A stretch of DNA of 42,835 nucleotides from Elusimicrobia bacterium RIFOXYA12_FULL_51_18 (lineage in GTDB: Bacteria > Elusimicrobiota > Elusimicrobia > Elusimicrobiales > UBA9959). The DNA is taken from NCBI GenBank assembly GCA_001800245.1, contig MGVA01000064.1, positions 1-42,835 of the forward strand. Reading direction: 5' to 3'. Under the pieces are notes generated by a model. It was not told where the DNA came from. It saw only the letters and a list, made by a program, of their open reading frames with translations, and ran no database searches. Made by a program: the position numbers and the translations under genes. Below, in pieces: positions 16,482 to 24,954 of this stretch. The first letter of the stretch is position 1. Every line of letters begins with the position of its first letter.

Positions 16482-16883
16482 ATGAAAAAACCCGGCAGAG
16501 TTTTAGGTGAAATGCTCGAGAACCTTTTTGCCAAAAAGGCCACCTCCAATTACCCGTTCACAAAGGCCGTGGTGGACGCCCGTTACCGCGGACGCATCGC
16601 CTTTGAGTCCGATAAGTGCATCGGCTGCAAAATGTGCGTACGAGCGTGCCCGTCCAAGGCCATAGAAATACCGCTTTCGGCCGAACAGCCGGCTGCGGCG
16701 CCGATACCGGAAGGGTCCGCCCCGGTTCCGGCAAAAAAGAAATTCGACTGCATCATGAGCCTGGACCGCTGCATTTACTGCTCGCAGTGCGTGGATGTAT
16801 GCCCCAAAAAGGCTCTCATCTCCACAACGGACTTTGAGCTGGCGCACACGGACAGGAAGCTCCTCAGGCTTCATTACAAATAG
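16482..16883 (+). CDS. NuoI-like 2x[4Fe-4S] ferredoxin subunit
   Basis: 133 residues with two CxxCxxCxxxC motifs: Cys46/49/52/56 and Cys97/100/103/107. These hold two [4Fe-4S] clusters that would accept electrons from reduced ferredoxin and feed the small subunit. A Pro/Ala-rich insert (about residues 65-85) separates the motifs, longer than in typical NuoI. It is the last gene of the operon. The gap after it contains an imperfect GC-rich inverted repeat (16903-16908 / 16949-16954, ccccgg/ccgggg) that may help end transcription, without a T-run. Confidence 0.92.
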   Translation: MKKPGRVLGEMLENLFAKKATSNYPFTKAVVDARYRGRIAFESDKCIGCKMCVRACPSKAIEIPLSAEQPAAAPIPEGSAPVPAKKKFDCIMSLDRCIYCSQCVDVCPKKALISTTDFELAHTDRKLLRLHYK

Positions 16884-16971
16884 CCCGCCAGACATATCCC
16901 GGCCCCGGCAAAGCCCCCTATCCCGCCAGTTATTGGCTTGAGGCGGAACCGGGGTTTATGCGTTTGTGCCA

Positions 16972-17877
16972 ATGAAAATCAAAGATTCCGTAATCTGCCT
17001 GACAGATCTATGCAACTACAGGTGCATTTTTTGTTCGCGCTGGGGCACGCATTGCGCGAACACCCCCGCCACGGTTAAAAAAATAATAAAATTGTTTCCC
17101 GATGATGTGTGCTTCGAAGGCGGAGAACCCATGCTTGCCCCGGACCTTGAAAAATGGGTGGCTTTCGCAAAAGCCGAACATGTTAAAGACATCATTCTGG
17201 TAACCAACGGCTTCGGACTTGGCAAACCGGCCTTAGTCGAAAAAATGCTCAAGGCCGGGGTGACCATGTTTAATGTCAACTTTCCGGCGCATGAGCAAAA
17301 GCTTTTTGATCTGCTCACACAGAGAAAAGGTAATTTCAAAAAAACCGTAAGAACCATTAAAACCCTGATAAAAACCGCGGGGCCGGCAAAAGTCAGGCTG
17401 ACTCTGGTGGCCAACGACGTAATCATCAGATATATTGAAGATTATGCAGGATTTTTGGTGAGGAATTTCCCGGGGCTATCCTATCTTGAGATCAACATGG
17501 TGAAGGTGCTTGGCGCTGTCAGGAAAAGAACCTGGCTGGTGCCCAGGCTTACGGAGCTGAAACCTTATCTGCTGAAAGCTTTTTATCTTTTAGAACAGAA
17601 AAAGGTTTGTTTCATAACCGACGGTTTCCCGTTGTGCATTATGGAAGGCTTCGAGGACCATGCGATAGACACCAGATTTCTGATAAGCTACGGCAGGCCG
17701 GCCACACAGGAAAAGCGCCATGCCGGACCATGCCGGCTCTGCACGTTTAATAAAATATGTCCCGGCCCAAGAAGAGATTATCTCCGGATTCATGGTTTCT
17801 CCGGACTCAAGCCCTCCGCAAAGGATCCCGCGGCCATAATAGAAACCACCCGTAAAAGATGGCTCTCCGCGCCATAG
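16972..17877 (+). CDS. Radical SAM protein with C-terminal Cys cluster
   Basis: 301 residues from the ATG at 16972; a GTG six bases upstream is an alternative start. The CxxxCxxC motif (Cys14, Cys18, Cys21) binds the SAM-cleaving [4Fe-4S] cluster, followed by FEGGEPML, the GGE-type SAM-binding motif. The C-terminal CRLC...C stretch (GPCRLCTFNKICPGPRR) suggests a SPASM/twitch-like extra cluster. Such proteins modify peptides or other substrates, but no substrate peptide or partner is visible. It is separated from the hydrogenase operon by 82 bp and has lower GC and more AAA codons, so it is probably independent. Confidence 0.8.
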   Translation: MKIKDSVICLTDLCNYRCIFCSRWGTHCANTPATVKKIIKLFPDDVCFEGGEPMLAPDLEKWVAFAKAEHVKDIILVTNGFGLGKPALVEKMLKAGVTMFNVNFPAHEQKLFDLLTQRKGNFKKTVRTIKTLIKTAGPAKVRLTLVANDVIIRYIEDYAGFLVRNFPGLSYLEINMVKVLGAVRKRTWLVPRLTELKPYLLKAFYLLEQKKVCFITDGFPLCIMEGFEDHAIDTRFLISYGRPATQEKRHAGPCRLCTFNKICPGPRRDYLRIHGFSGLKPSAKDPAAIIETTRKRWLSAP

Positions 17878-17945
17878 CGAGCTTCGCGTTAAGCGATGTA
17901 AATCAACCACGCTGTATGGGGCTGTTCAAAGCGGGTGTATTTTTT

Positions 17946-17958
17946 TATAATTATTCAT
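17946..17958 (+). promoter_or_regulatory. -10 box TATAAT, 7 nt before the MscS start
   Basis: TATAAT (17946-17951) is separated by seven bases from the ATG at 17959, the same spacing as at 7362. A weak -35 (TGTTCA, 17923-17928) lies 17 bases upstream. No Shine-Dalgarno occurs in the 20 bases before the ATG. This argues for the ATG at 17959 rather than the GTG at 17935. Confidence 0.5.
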
Positions 17959-19020
17959 ATGGTTATAGATGCCCCTTCTATCTTAACAACTCAATTCCTG
18001 GATAATACCGTTTTAGGCTATCTCTGCTCCGCCGTTACGTTCGCCGCCGCGCTGGCCGCCCTTTATGTCCTCAAACACATAGTATTCGCAAGGCTCCGCG
18101 CCATAGCCTCCGGTACCGAAACGGACCTGGACGACCTGGCGATGGACCTCATCCAGAAGATCCGGCCGCTTGAATATAATCTGCTGGCGTTATACCTCGC
18201 CATACGGACCTTGAACCGCTCGCCGGGCTTCGGGCGCGCCGCCAACATACTCCTGCTCATAGTTTTCACCTACCGGGCCGTCACTATGGTCCAGCATCTT
18301 CTAAACTACTGGACGAACAAGATAGTCTCCCAACGGGGTCTGACGGAAGCCGCCAAAGCGTCGGTCGTACACAGTACGCAGGTGATCCTGCGCGCGATAC
18401 TCTGGGTGGCGGCGGTTCTTTTCATACTCGGAAATCTCGGAGTGAACGTGTCGGCGGTCCTTACCGGCCTGGGAATAGGCGGCGTAGCGGTAGCCCTGGC
18501 GGCCCAGGCCATACTTGGAGACCTTTTCAATTTTTTTGTGATCCTGCTGGACAAGCCGTTTAACATAGGCGATTTCGTTGTCTCCGACTCCGTGTCCGGG
18601 ACTATAGAACACATAGGTTTAAAATCCACCCGTATCCGCAGCATTTCAGGAGAGATGATAGTGGTGTCAAACTCCAATCTGCTGTCCTCCAGAATAAGAA
18701 ATTATAAAGATCTCAATAAGCGCCGGGTGGTTTTCAAGACCGGCGTGGTTTACGGGACCGGCGCGGAAAAGCTCCGCAAAGTACCGGCACTGATAAAAGC
18801 GGTGGTTCTCGGCCAGGACGGCACCGAATTTGAGCGGTCCAACCTGTATAACACCGGGGATTTTTCCGTGGATTTTGAAACGGTATATTACATCACCAGC
18901 GGGGATTATACGCTCTACATGAACACGCAGGAACGTATTTTGCTGGGGATCATAGAGGGGTTTGCCGGGGAAGGAATAGAATTCGCTTATCCGACCCAGA
19001 CGCTTTTCATCAATCGATGA
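17959..19020 (+). CDS. MscS-family mechanosensitive channel
   Basis: 353 residues from the ATG. About four N-terminal membrane helices precede the pore-lining helix (NVSAVLTGLGIGGVAVALAA), rich in Gly/Ala as in MscS TM3. Next come GDLFNFFVILLDKPFNIGD and the beta domain with VSGTIEHIGLKSTRIRS and VVSNSNLL, both family signatures. It releases solutes on osmotic downshock in the inner membrane. There is no extra ligand-binding domain; length fits the YnaI/small-plus class. It lies 34 bases before the parvulin gene on the same strand. Confidence 0.92.
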   Translation: MVIDAPSILTTQFLDNTVLGYLCSAVTFAAALAALYVLKHIVFARLRAIASGTETDLDDLAMDLIQKIRPLEYNLLALYLAIRTLNRSPGFGRAANILLLIVFTYRAVTMVQHLLNYWTNKIVSQRGLTEAAKASVVHSTQVILRAILWVAAVLFILGNLGVNVSAVLTGLGIGGVAVALAAQAILGDLFNFFVILLDKPFNIGDFVVSDSVSGTIEHIGLKSTRIRSISGEMIVVSNSNLLSSRIRNYKDLNKRRVVFKTGVVYGTGAEKLRKVPALIKAVVLGQDGTEFERSNLYNTGDFSVDFETVYYITSGDYTLYMNTQERILLGIIEGFAGEGIEFAYPTQTLFINR

Positions 19021-19054
19021 AATATATTATCAGAGATCAGAAGAGGAGAATAAA

Positions 19055-19912
19055 ATGAAAAAAATAATGCTATTCACGGCGCTGATGGCCCTGGCAAACG
19101 GGCTCGTCTGCGCCCAGGACCGCGTTATCGCCACGGTCAACGGCGACAAAATAACTTCCGGAGATATCACAAAAAAACTATGGTGGCAGTATTCCGCCCA
19201 GGGGCTCTCCGATATAATAGACGAAAAGCTTCTTCTGGGAGAAGCCGCCAGGCTCAAAATACCCTATGACGTCAAAGAGGCGGATAAACGCTTTGAAGCC
19301 CTGGCCGCGGGCTATAAAGATAAAAAAGAATTCGACGCCAATCTCAAGACGGTGGGATGGACCGCTTCCGATGTAAAGGAATTGATAAAGCGGCAACTGC
19401 TCATCAAAGACACCGTCATCACGGCCAAGGCAATCAACTTCACCGACGCGGACATAAAAACCTTTTTCGAACAGAATAAGGAAAAATTAGGCAAAGCGGC
19501 GAGCGTCAAGCTGCGTCAGATCTTCGTCGGGACCCAGACCGAAGCGGACGATGCCTACGTGGCGCTGTCCGCTGGCGCGGATTTCGCCAAGCTCTCCGGC
19601 CTTAAATCCACAGATGAGAATCTCCGGAAAAAGGAAGGAGACATCGGCTATATCTCAAAAGGCCTTCTTCTGCCTGAGATAGAAAAAGAGATCTTCGCCC
19701 TCAAACCCGGACAATACACCAAAGCCATCGCCACAGGCAACGGTTACAGCCTTTTCAAACATGAGACGTCCAAACCCGGAGAACCGGCTAAACTGGATGA
19801 CGCGTTAAAGGCGGACTTAAAAATAGCCCTGACAAATCAGGCCGTGACCCAGAAACTGCCGGAACTGGTCGGCGAACTGCGCAAAAAGGCTAATATAGAA
19901 GTGAACAGATAA
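19055..19912 (+). CDS. Exported parvulin-type peptidyl-prolyl isomerase (SurA/PpiC-like)
   Basis: 285 residues. A signal peptide (MKKIMLFTALMALANGLVCA) sends it out of the cytoplasm. The N-terminal part (about 25-130) is helical, like the SurA/PrsA chaperone arm, with VNGDKIT near its start. The parvulin domain (about 145-235) starts at VKLRQIFVG and includes GDIGYISKG and FALKPGQ. It would assist folding of exported or outer-membrane proteins. A strong aggag site precedes the ATG. The gene ends about 30 bases before a strong terminator. Confidence 0.85.
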   Translation: MKKIMLFTALMALANGLVCAQDRVIATVNGDKITSGDITKKLWWQYSAQGLSDIIDEKLLLGEAARLKIPYDVKEADKRFEALAAGYKDKKEFDANLKTVGWTASDVKELIKRQLLIKDTVITAKAINFTDADIKTFFEQNKEKLGKAASVKLRQIFVGTQTEADDAYVALSAGADFAKLSGLKSTDENLRKKEGDIGYISKGLLLPEIEKEIFALKPGQYTKAIATGNGYSLFKHETSKPGEPAKLDDALKADLKIALTNQAVTQKLPELVGELRKKANIEVNR

Positions 19913-19942
19913 AAGCTGACCAAAAATATAGCTTAGAATAAA

Positions 19943-19977
19943 TTAAAAGGCCGTCCGGTTAACGGACGGCCTTTTAA
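19943..19977. terminator. Bidirectional rho-independent terminator
   Basis: A perfect 15-bp stem (19943-19957 / 19963-19977) with loop gttaa. The GC-rich inner part (ggccgtccg) is flanked by A-run and T-run, so it works in both directions. It lies between the convergent parvulin gene and the membrane-protein operon that ends at 20025. Confidence 0.93.
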
Positions 19978-20024
19978 ATTCGCTGTTTTCTGTCTGTCTA
20001 AATTATCCGGCAACCTGGTCGCTC

Positions 20025-20801
20025 TTACCGCGCGGCTTCAGGCTCTTTCCCGCCTCTGGTGAAAAAAGCATGTATCGCGAAATAAACCACCATGCCTATC
20101 ACAATAAACTGCGTTGCGTAAAGATACTTAGAAGAAGAGAAGGTGTAGAGTTGATCAAAGCGTCCGTACAATAGCGAGAAGCGGGCCATGACCGTGTTGC
20201 CGAAAGCCGCTCCGAAGTAGATCATCAAAAAATAAATGCCGATATTGGAGACTTTCTGCATGTGGCCCTTGTGCTCCACGGAAAAGAAAAAGTAGAACAA
20301 CACGCATATAACGCCAAAAGCCACCAGAAAAGCGTTAAAGATCATCCATGGAGTCATTGAAGCCATCATGGAAAGCGGTTGCACGGTCCCGGATATCTGG
20401 CTTATGAAATCCGTGGAAAGGCCGACGGGTATTGCCAACCCGGCGCCATACCCCATCAGAAAGGTAAAACCGTAGCGTGAGATCCAGGAGATCTTCGGTA
20501 TGAACTGGGTAAGCAGGGAAAGGCCCAGTAACGAGGGAACAAGCACCAGCCACTCATGCTTCATAAGCGGCTCCCATACCTTAGGCACCAGAACGCTGTA
20601 AAAAGAAACCTGCAGCAGCCAGCCCATGCCGGCGCCCAGATACAGATGCTCCGCCGCCTTAAAGAAAGGATTGTCTTTATACAGAAAACTGAACAGGAAT
20701 ATGGTAAGACCCGCCGCCAGCCAGGCGCCAGCCGTCATCCATGCCGGAGTGATGACGAAAAAACCGCAAAGCCAAGTCCAAAAATGAGTAAGCAAGTCCA
20801 T
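20025..20801 (-). CDS. Polytopic membrane protein, unknown, last gene of the four-gene module
   Basis: 258 residues, about seven hydrophobic helices joined by short loops. I recognise no enzyme or transporter motif. One loop carries VEHKGHMQKVSN, and the C-terminus is a short charged tail. It is the last gene of a same-strand set (23610 to 20025) whose other members are also membrane-bound; the gap to the preceding gene is 40 bp. The cluster suggests one membrane complex, with this as an integral scaffold or channel-like part, but that is inference. Confidence 0.75.
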   Translation of the reverse strand: MDLLTHFWTWLCGFFVITPAWMTAGAWLAAGLTIFLFSFLYKDNPFFKAAEHLYLGAGMGWLLQVSFYSVLVPKVWEPLMKHEWLVLVPSLLGLSLLTQFIPKISWISRYGFTFLMGYGAGLAIPVGLSTDFISQISGTVQPLSMMASMTPWMIFNAFLVAFGVICVLFYFFFSVEHKGHMQKVSNIGIYFLMIYFGAAFGNTVMARFSLLYGRFDQLYTFSSSKYLYATQFIVIGMVVYFAIHAFFTRGGKEPEAAR

Positions 20802-20841
20802 TTAAGTCACCTCTTGTAGAATAGCACCGGGAGCAACGCGA

Positions 20842-21666
20842 TTACAGATATTTTATAATCAAAAGTATAATGTTGGAGATAGAGATCAGCGCCAGGACAA
20901 GCAGATGCCCGAGGTTCAGGGAATCGATGCCGGAGGTGCCTTTCCCTGGAACCTTCACCAGAGATTCGTACTCTGCGGCGCCTTTCATACCGCCCAAGAG
21001 ACCTTTTAACTGGCCTCTTTGCAGATAGGGCCCGTAGCCGGGCTGGCTGATGCCGGTCACGCCGCCGATCACGGGAATATGGTATTTATCCCCGACATAG
21101 GCGACCCAGTAATCCAGCATAGCGGTGCCGGTAATCTCCACCACAAGAGCCATGTCTTTATAATTCTTTATGCCCTGCATGACAGGCAGAGAGCGCGCGT
21201 CCGCGCCCGCCTCGTCTTTATTATAGATCCCATACATATCCGAGGCCATCTGGGTCATCACCGCCACAGGATTGGCCATGTAGGGGAAAACGACATAATC
21301 TTTGCCGTAAACCTTACTATATTCCTTCGGAACCTTTTCAAATATTTCCGCTATAAGGCCGGTTGAGCCGGCGATATAGGTGACCACTCCCACGCGCAGA
21401 TTTTTTTTGAAGGCATGGCGTATCATCGCTATGGCCTGCGGATGAAGTTCGGGCCGGGTGGAAGGGTCATAGTCAAGAGAGAATAGCACGAAAGAGCCGG
21501 CTGGCACTTTGTCCATAAAGTCAAAGGAATGCTGAACATCCCGGGAAATGGTCTTATTCGGCAGGCCGAGCGGTTTCATGATAGGGATGAAAAGCATCAC
21601 GGCCAGCAACAAGAAAATCCATCTTCTGTCTATTTTAAAGAATTTTTGTAGTTTTTCCTTGAGCAT
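20842..21666 (-). CDS. Membrane-anchored protein with Rossmann-like domain, unknown
   Basis: 274 residues: an N-terminal helix (WIFLLLAVMLFIPIM), a large soluble domain (about 45-245), and a C-terminal helix (LGHLLVLALISISNIILLII). The soluble part alternates hydrophobic strands and helices (GSFVLFSLDYDPS, LRVGVVTYIAG, KDYVVFPYMAN, DMALVVEITG, IPVIGGVTGISQ). Its order and wording resemble the soluble domain of the 22339-23610 product, suggesting the two are distant paralogues. No catalytic motif is evident. It starts one base after the preceding gene's stop. Confidence 0.75.
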   Translation of the reverse strand: MLKEKLQKFFKIDRRWIFLLLAVMLFIPIMKPLGLPNKTISRDVQHSFDFMDKVPAGSFVLFSLDYDPSTRPELHPQAIAMIRHAFKKNLRVGVVTYIAGSTGLIAEIFEKVPKEYSKVYGKDYVVFPYMANPVAVMTQMASDMYGIYNKDEAGADARSLPVMQGIKNYKDMALVVEITGTAMLDYWVAYVGDKYHIPVIGGVTGISQPGYGPYLQRGQLKGLLGGMKGAAEYESLVKVPGKGTSGIDSLNLGHLLVLALISISNIILLIIKYL

Positions 21667-21667
21667 A

Positions 21668-22336
21668 TTAGTCCTTCCCCAAATACTGCTTTTCTATCCC
21701 GAATATGATCTTGAACGACGTCACAATAGCGCCTATGGAGATACCTATCATGATACCCCGTTTGCCGGCCACCGCCGGCACGCTCATGATCCATTCAATG
21801 ACATCCGACACGCCGCATTTGGTCCAGCCAAGAACCGAATCCCATATTATCTGCCCCAGCGGCACTTTGCCGAGTATCAGGATAAAAGCCGCGACAAAAA
21901 GCACAAAGGCCTGTTTGGATTTTATCCTGAACGACCTGTAGGCGGTGGAAACGATATAGAAAGCCAGCACCGCGAACATCGTAGAACTTAAAGCGTTATA
22001 GATATAGCGGAACGACCACCCCAGCAGAGTGATCCCGGTTTCGGAGCCCTGCTTGCCGCCACTGATATAGGCGGGGATGACCATGGCCAGGAAACCCACG
22101 AACACGAATATGCTGTATCCCCAACCGTCGGCCTTCCTTGCTATTTTATTATAATGGCTGTAAAACAAGCTGATCAGCCCCAGTAGAAAGGCGAAGGCGT
22201 ATACGATATTCTCCCACTGACTGACAAGTTCCGTGTAATCCACCGAAACTTTGTGAGGGACGTAGTAGGAGGCCAGGGTAAGCACGCCGAAAGTGAAGAC
22301 GATCGCCAAAGGAATATATTTTTTTATCAGTTTCAT
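21668..22336 (-). CDS. Polytopic membrane protein, unknown, in four-gene module
   Basis: 222 residues, six or seven hydrophobic helices with short basic cytoplasmic loops (SHYNKIARKADGWG, STAYRSFRIKSK). There are no recognised motifs. It lies two bases downstream of the 22339 gene and one base upstream of the 20842 gene, so these three are almost certainly co-translated. Size and topology are similar to the 20025 product, though the sequences do not obviously match. Confidence 0.75.
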   Translation of the reverse strand: MKLIKKYIPLAIVFTFGVLTLASYYVPHKVSVDYTELVSQWENIVYAFAFLLGLISLFYSHYNKIARKADGWGYSIFVFVGFLAMVIPAYISGGKQGSETGITLLGWSFRYIYNALSSTMFAVLAFYIVSTAYRSFRIKSKQAFVLFVAAFILILGKVPLGQIIWDSVLGWTKCGVSDVIEWIMSVPAVAGKRGIMIGISIGAIVTSFKIIFGIEKQYLGKD

Positions 22337-22338
22337 AA

Positions 22339-23610
22339 TCAGTAGGCCCCAAAGAGATTAAGGATGACCTGGACGAACGGGTCCCAGTGCAATCTGGCTC
22401 CGACAGCCACGAGTATGATGCCGAAAAACACGGACACCATAACCACAAGTTTGCCGAAATCCTGTACTTTCAGGGCGCTCATCAGCATCGGCTCTTTGGA
22501 AAGATACGCTCCCGCGGCGTACAACTCCTCTCCGATGAGGGTGTAATCGCAGGCCGTGAAGAAGAACGGAAGCTGTGATTCCTGATCGGTGCCGGCTATC
22601 TGTATGGCTCCGCTGGTGGCGCCGACCTCGGCCAGCAACAACGACTCGGCCATAAAATAACCCATAAAGAAGATAGCCGCCGGTTTTTCCCTTGAGATCA
22701 TGCCGTCCACGGAGGCGGCGTAGGAGAACTGGTCCTGGCTGATGAACTGATTGATGTCATCCCGGTATGAATCGGGACGGCCGGCTTCCAGGAAAGATTG
22801 TTTTACCACTTCCTTGCAGACGGTCATGACTATAGGGTCGTAGTGAGGTACCTTTATCTGAGTGTCGTATTGGGCCACTTTTTTTGAAACTTCCCCGAGA
22901 ATAAAAGTGGAAGCTATGGTGGAGATTCCGGACATGCCGCCGATACCGGGCACGTAGTAAACGGGTTTTCCCATCTCGGTAGCGCGGCCGAGGGCTTCGT
23001 CTATGGCGTCAAGACCGGCGATGCGGCGGATAAACAAACCTTTGCGCTTGGCGTGTGAAACCGCCCAAAAGAAAACGGTAATGATTGTAACGAGAAGGAG
23101 CAGATTGTTAAGCCGGTCCAGGCGGAACCAATTGCTGGCGGTTTTACCGGAAACTATCCCGCTGTCGAAACTTTTTTTGTCCTTTATCGTGACGACTTTA
23201 AAGTTAAAGACGGGCCCGGTGGTCCGCGCTTCACCGAAATAATTCGGCAATTCTACTTTCACGACATGTTCTTTAACGGAAGCATTCCAGGCCCAGAACG
23301 GCAGCTCTATATCCTTGCCGGTTCTTGTGTCCGCCGGAAACTCGTCGGCTTTTATCCAGCCGCCGGTCTCCAGGGAAGACACATAGATCTGATACATCAC
23401 ATCGGGATTGTCCGTAGGGCGCACATCCCATTTAAGCAAAGCCGTTCCTCCGACATCATACGGCATGTCCGCGAACGTAAGGTTTTCTATGGGGGGGATA
23501 GCGCCGGCAGGCGTCTGTTTTTTAACCGCCTGGGAGGGCTTTGCGGCGGATACGTTTATTGCCGCGAACAAAACTGAAAATAAAACGAAGCCGAATTGGT
23601 TTTTGATCAT
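22339..23610 (-). CDS. DUF6754-like membrane protein with extracytoplasmic beta domain
   Basis: 423 residues from the ATG at 23610; a TTG four codons earlier is an alternative start. It has a signal peptide, then an extracytoplasmic beta-rich domain (about 45-145, fibronectin/Ig-like by pattern: ALLKWDVRPT, YQIYVSSLETGGW). A membrane helix (LLLLVTIITVFFWAV) follows, then a large domain with YYVPGIGGMSGISTIASTFI, PAAIFFMGYFMAESLLLAEV and AGTDQESQLPFFFTACDY, and a last helix near the end. I associate the second domain with the DUF6754 family, from memory. Its function is unknown. It leads the four-gene operon. Confidence 0.75.
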   Translation of the reverse strand: MIKNQFGFVLFSVLFAAINVSAAKPSQAVKKQTPAGAIPPIENLTFADMPYDVGGTALLKWDVRPTDNPDVMYQIYVSSLETGGWIKADEFPADTRTGKDIELPFWAWNASVKEHVVKVELPNYFGEARTTGPVFNFKVVTIKDKKSFDSGIVSGKTASNWFRLDRLNNLLLLVTIITVFFWAVSHAKRKGLFIRRIAGLDAIDEALGRATEMGKPVYYVPGIGGMSGISTIASTFILGEVSKKVAQYDTQIKVPHYDPIVMTVCKEVVKQSFLEAGRPDSYRDDINQFISQDQFSYAASVDGMISREKPAAIFFMGYFMAESLLLAEVGATSGAIQIAGTDQESQLPFFFTACDYTLIGEELYAAGAYLSKEPMLMSALKVQDFGKLVVMVSVFFGIILVAVGARLHWDPFVQVILNLFGAY

Positions 23611-23650
23611 ACTATCGTACAATATATATCATTTACCTCTTGCCACGCAA
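23611..23650 (-). promoter_or_regulatory. Candidate promoter of the four-gene membrane module
   Basis: Read on the minus strand: -35 TTGCGT (23650-23645), an 18-base spacer, -10 TATATT (23626-23621), then ten bases to the ATG at 23610. The 5' leader would be only a few bases, and no Shine-Dalgarno lies close to the ATG. Confidence 0.45.
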
Positions 23651-23783
23651 GATTTTTTTCAACGCCTTACAGCAAAGCCCTCCCGGGCTGATTTCGACGG
23701 AGACTGCCCCACAGTGAATCCGGAAAGATTTTCAATTCGTGGCCGTTTTCAAATCCGGCAAGAAGCGCGATAAGGACCGTTTT

Positions 23784-24923
23784 TCACCTATGCTCGCCCA
23801 ATGCCGCTTCCGCTATTTTCGGCGCGGTATTGTTCCAGGTATATTTTTCCACGGTTAATGCGCCCCCGCGCGCCAGGGCAGCGGCCAAATTCCTGTCTTC
23901 CAGAAGCGTTACAATCTTGTCGGCCAGATCGTCCGCCGACCCGGACCGAAAGAATAGGATATCCCCGCCGTCCTCGGCTATCTCGGATATTCCTTCAAGC
24001 CTCGAAGCCACCACGGCCGTTCCGCCGGCCCAGTATTCATAGATCTTTAAGGTTGTAACTATGCGGTTGGGAAGATCGTCCTGCCTGGGGATCACGCCGA
24101 TAGCGGCCCGGCTGAGATACCGCCGGGCTTCGTCGCAGGGGAGGTAATCAGTAAAAACGCAGTTATTACTCACGCCGAGCTTTTCCGCAAGTTTTATAAT
24201 ATTCCAAAGCTCGCGGCCCCCGCCGACTATCAGAAACCGGGCGTCCGCGTGCTTCTTCAGTACTTTTGGTATAGCTGAGATCAACAGTTCCACGCCATGC
24301 TGTCTGTCCACCGTCCCCAGGTGGATAACGGCGTTTTCATAGCCGGCCTCTTTTTCCCGCGGGATTCTCTCAATTTCCGCCGCGTCATAAACTATCGACA
24401 CCTTTGCGGGGTCTATCCCCTTACCGATCACCAGGTCCCGCATGGCCTTTGTGACCACGATAAGGTGGTCGGCGCTCCCTATTATCCAGTACTCTATCGC
24501 CAGTATCAGCGGCGTCACCGCGCGCTCCAGCAGGGTTTTCCGGTTGGTCACAAGATACTCGGCGTGAATATCGGTTATATCCAGAACGAACCTGAATTTA
24601 TAAAACCATTTAAGAAAAGGCAGCGTGGCCGCGGCTATTGAATTGTGCACGAAGAACATATCCGTACTGCCGGCGAACTGCAAAAACTTGCGCAGCAGCC
24701 TTATATTGAACTTGAGCGAGGAGAGAAGTTGCGAACGCTGTTTCTTGGGCGCGTGCAGCCAGTGCACTTTTATCCCGTCCAGTTCGCCAATACCGTCGGT
24801 GGGGGCGATTATAGTCACCTCGTGGCCCAGTTTTTTAAATTCCCCGGCCGCCTTTAGAGTCCGAAGAGCGCCGCCGCCTTTTATAGGGCACAGCGAGTCG
24901 TGCGTCGAAACTATTATTTTCAT
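23784..24923 (-). CDS. Glycosyltransferase family 4 protein
   Basis: 379 residues, GT-B fold. The N-terminal domain begins MKIIVSTHDSLCPIKGGGAL, with the glycine loop that faces the acceptor. The C-terminal half has VIHLGTVDRQHGVELLISAI, ARFLIVGGG and the donor-binding LKIYEYWAGGTAVVASRLEG then ISEIAEDG, where two glutamates hold the nucleotide-sugar. It transfers a sugar from a nucleotide-sugar to a growing glycan or lipid. It is the last gene of the same-strand glycan block, 31 bases after the radical SAM gene, and is probably cytoplasmic and membrane-associated. Confidence 0.88.
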   Translation of the reverse strand: MKIIVSTHDSLCPIKGGGALRTLKAAGEFKKLGHEVTIIAPTDGIGELDGIKVHWLHAPKKQRSQLLSSLKFNIRLLRKFLQFAGSTDMFFVHNSIAAATLPFLKWFYKFRFVLDITDIHAEYLVTNRKTLLERAVTPLILAIEYWIIGSADHLIVVTKAMRDLVIGKGIDPAKVSIVYDAAEIERIPREKEAGYENAVIHLGTVDRQHGVELLISAIPKVLKKHADARFLIVGGGRELWNIIKLAEKLGVSNNCVFTDYLPCDEARRYLSRAAIGVIPRQDDLPNRIVTTLKIYEYWAGGTAVVASRLEGISEIAEDGGDILFFRSGSADDLADKIVTLLEDRNLAAALARGGALTVEKYTWNNTAPKIAEAALGEHR

Positions 24924-24954
24924 TCTTTCCGTTCTCCAGCCTGTCGGAGCTTTC

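Noticed and set aside
7375..16883. Ordinary NADH dehydrogenase or Mrp antiporter operon
   Set aside because: NADH-module genes are absent and the D-type subunit keeps all four Ni-Fe cysteine ligands; Mrp operons lack B, C, D and I subunits.
16884..16971. Rho-independent terminator after the hydrogenase operon
   Set aside because: The ccccgg/ccgggg pair is only 6 bp with a 40-base loop and no T-run, so I mention it only as a possibility.
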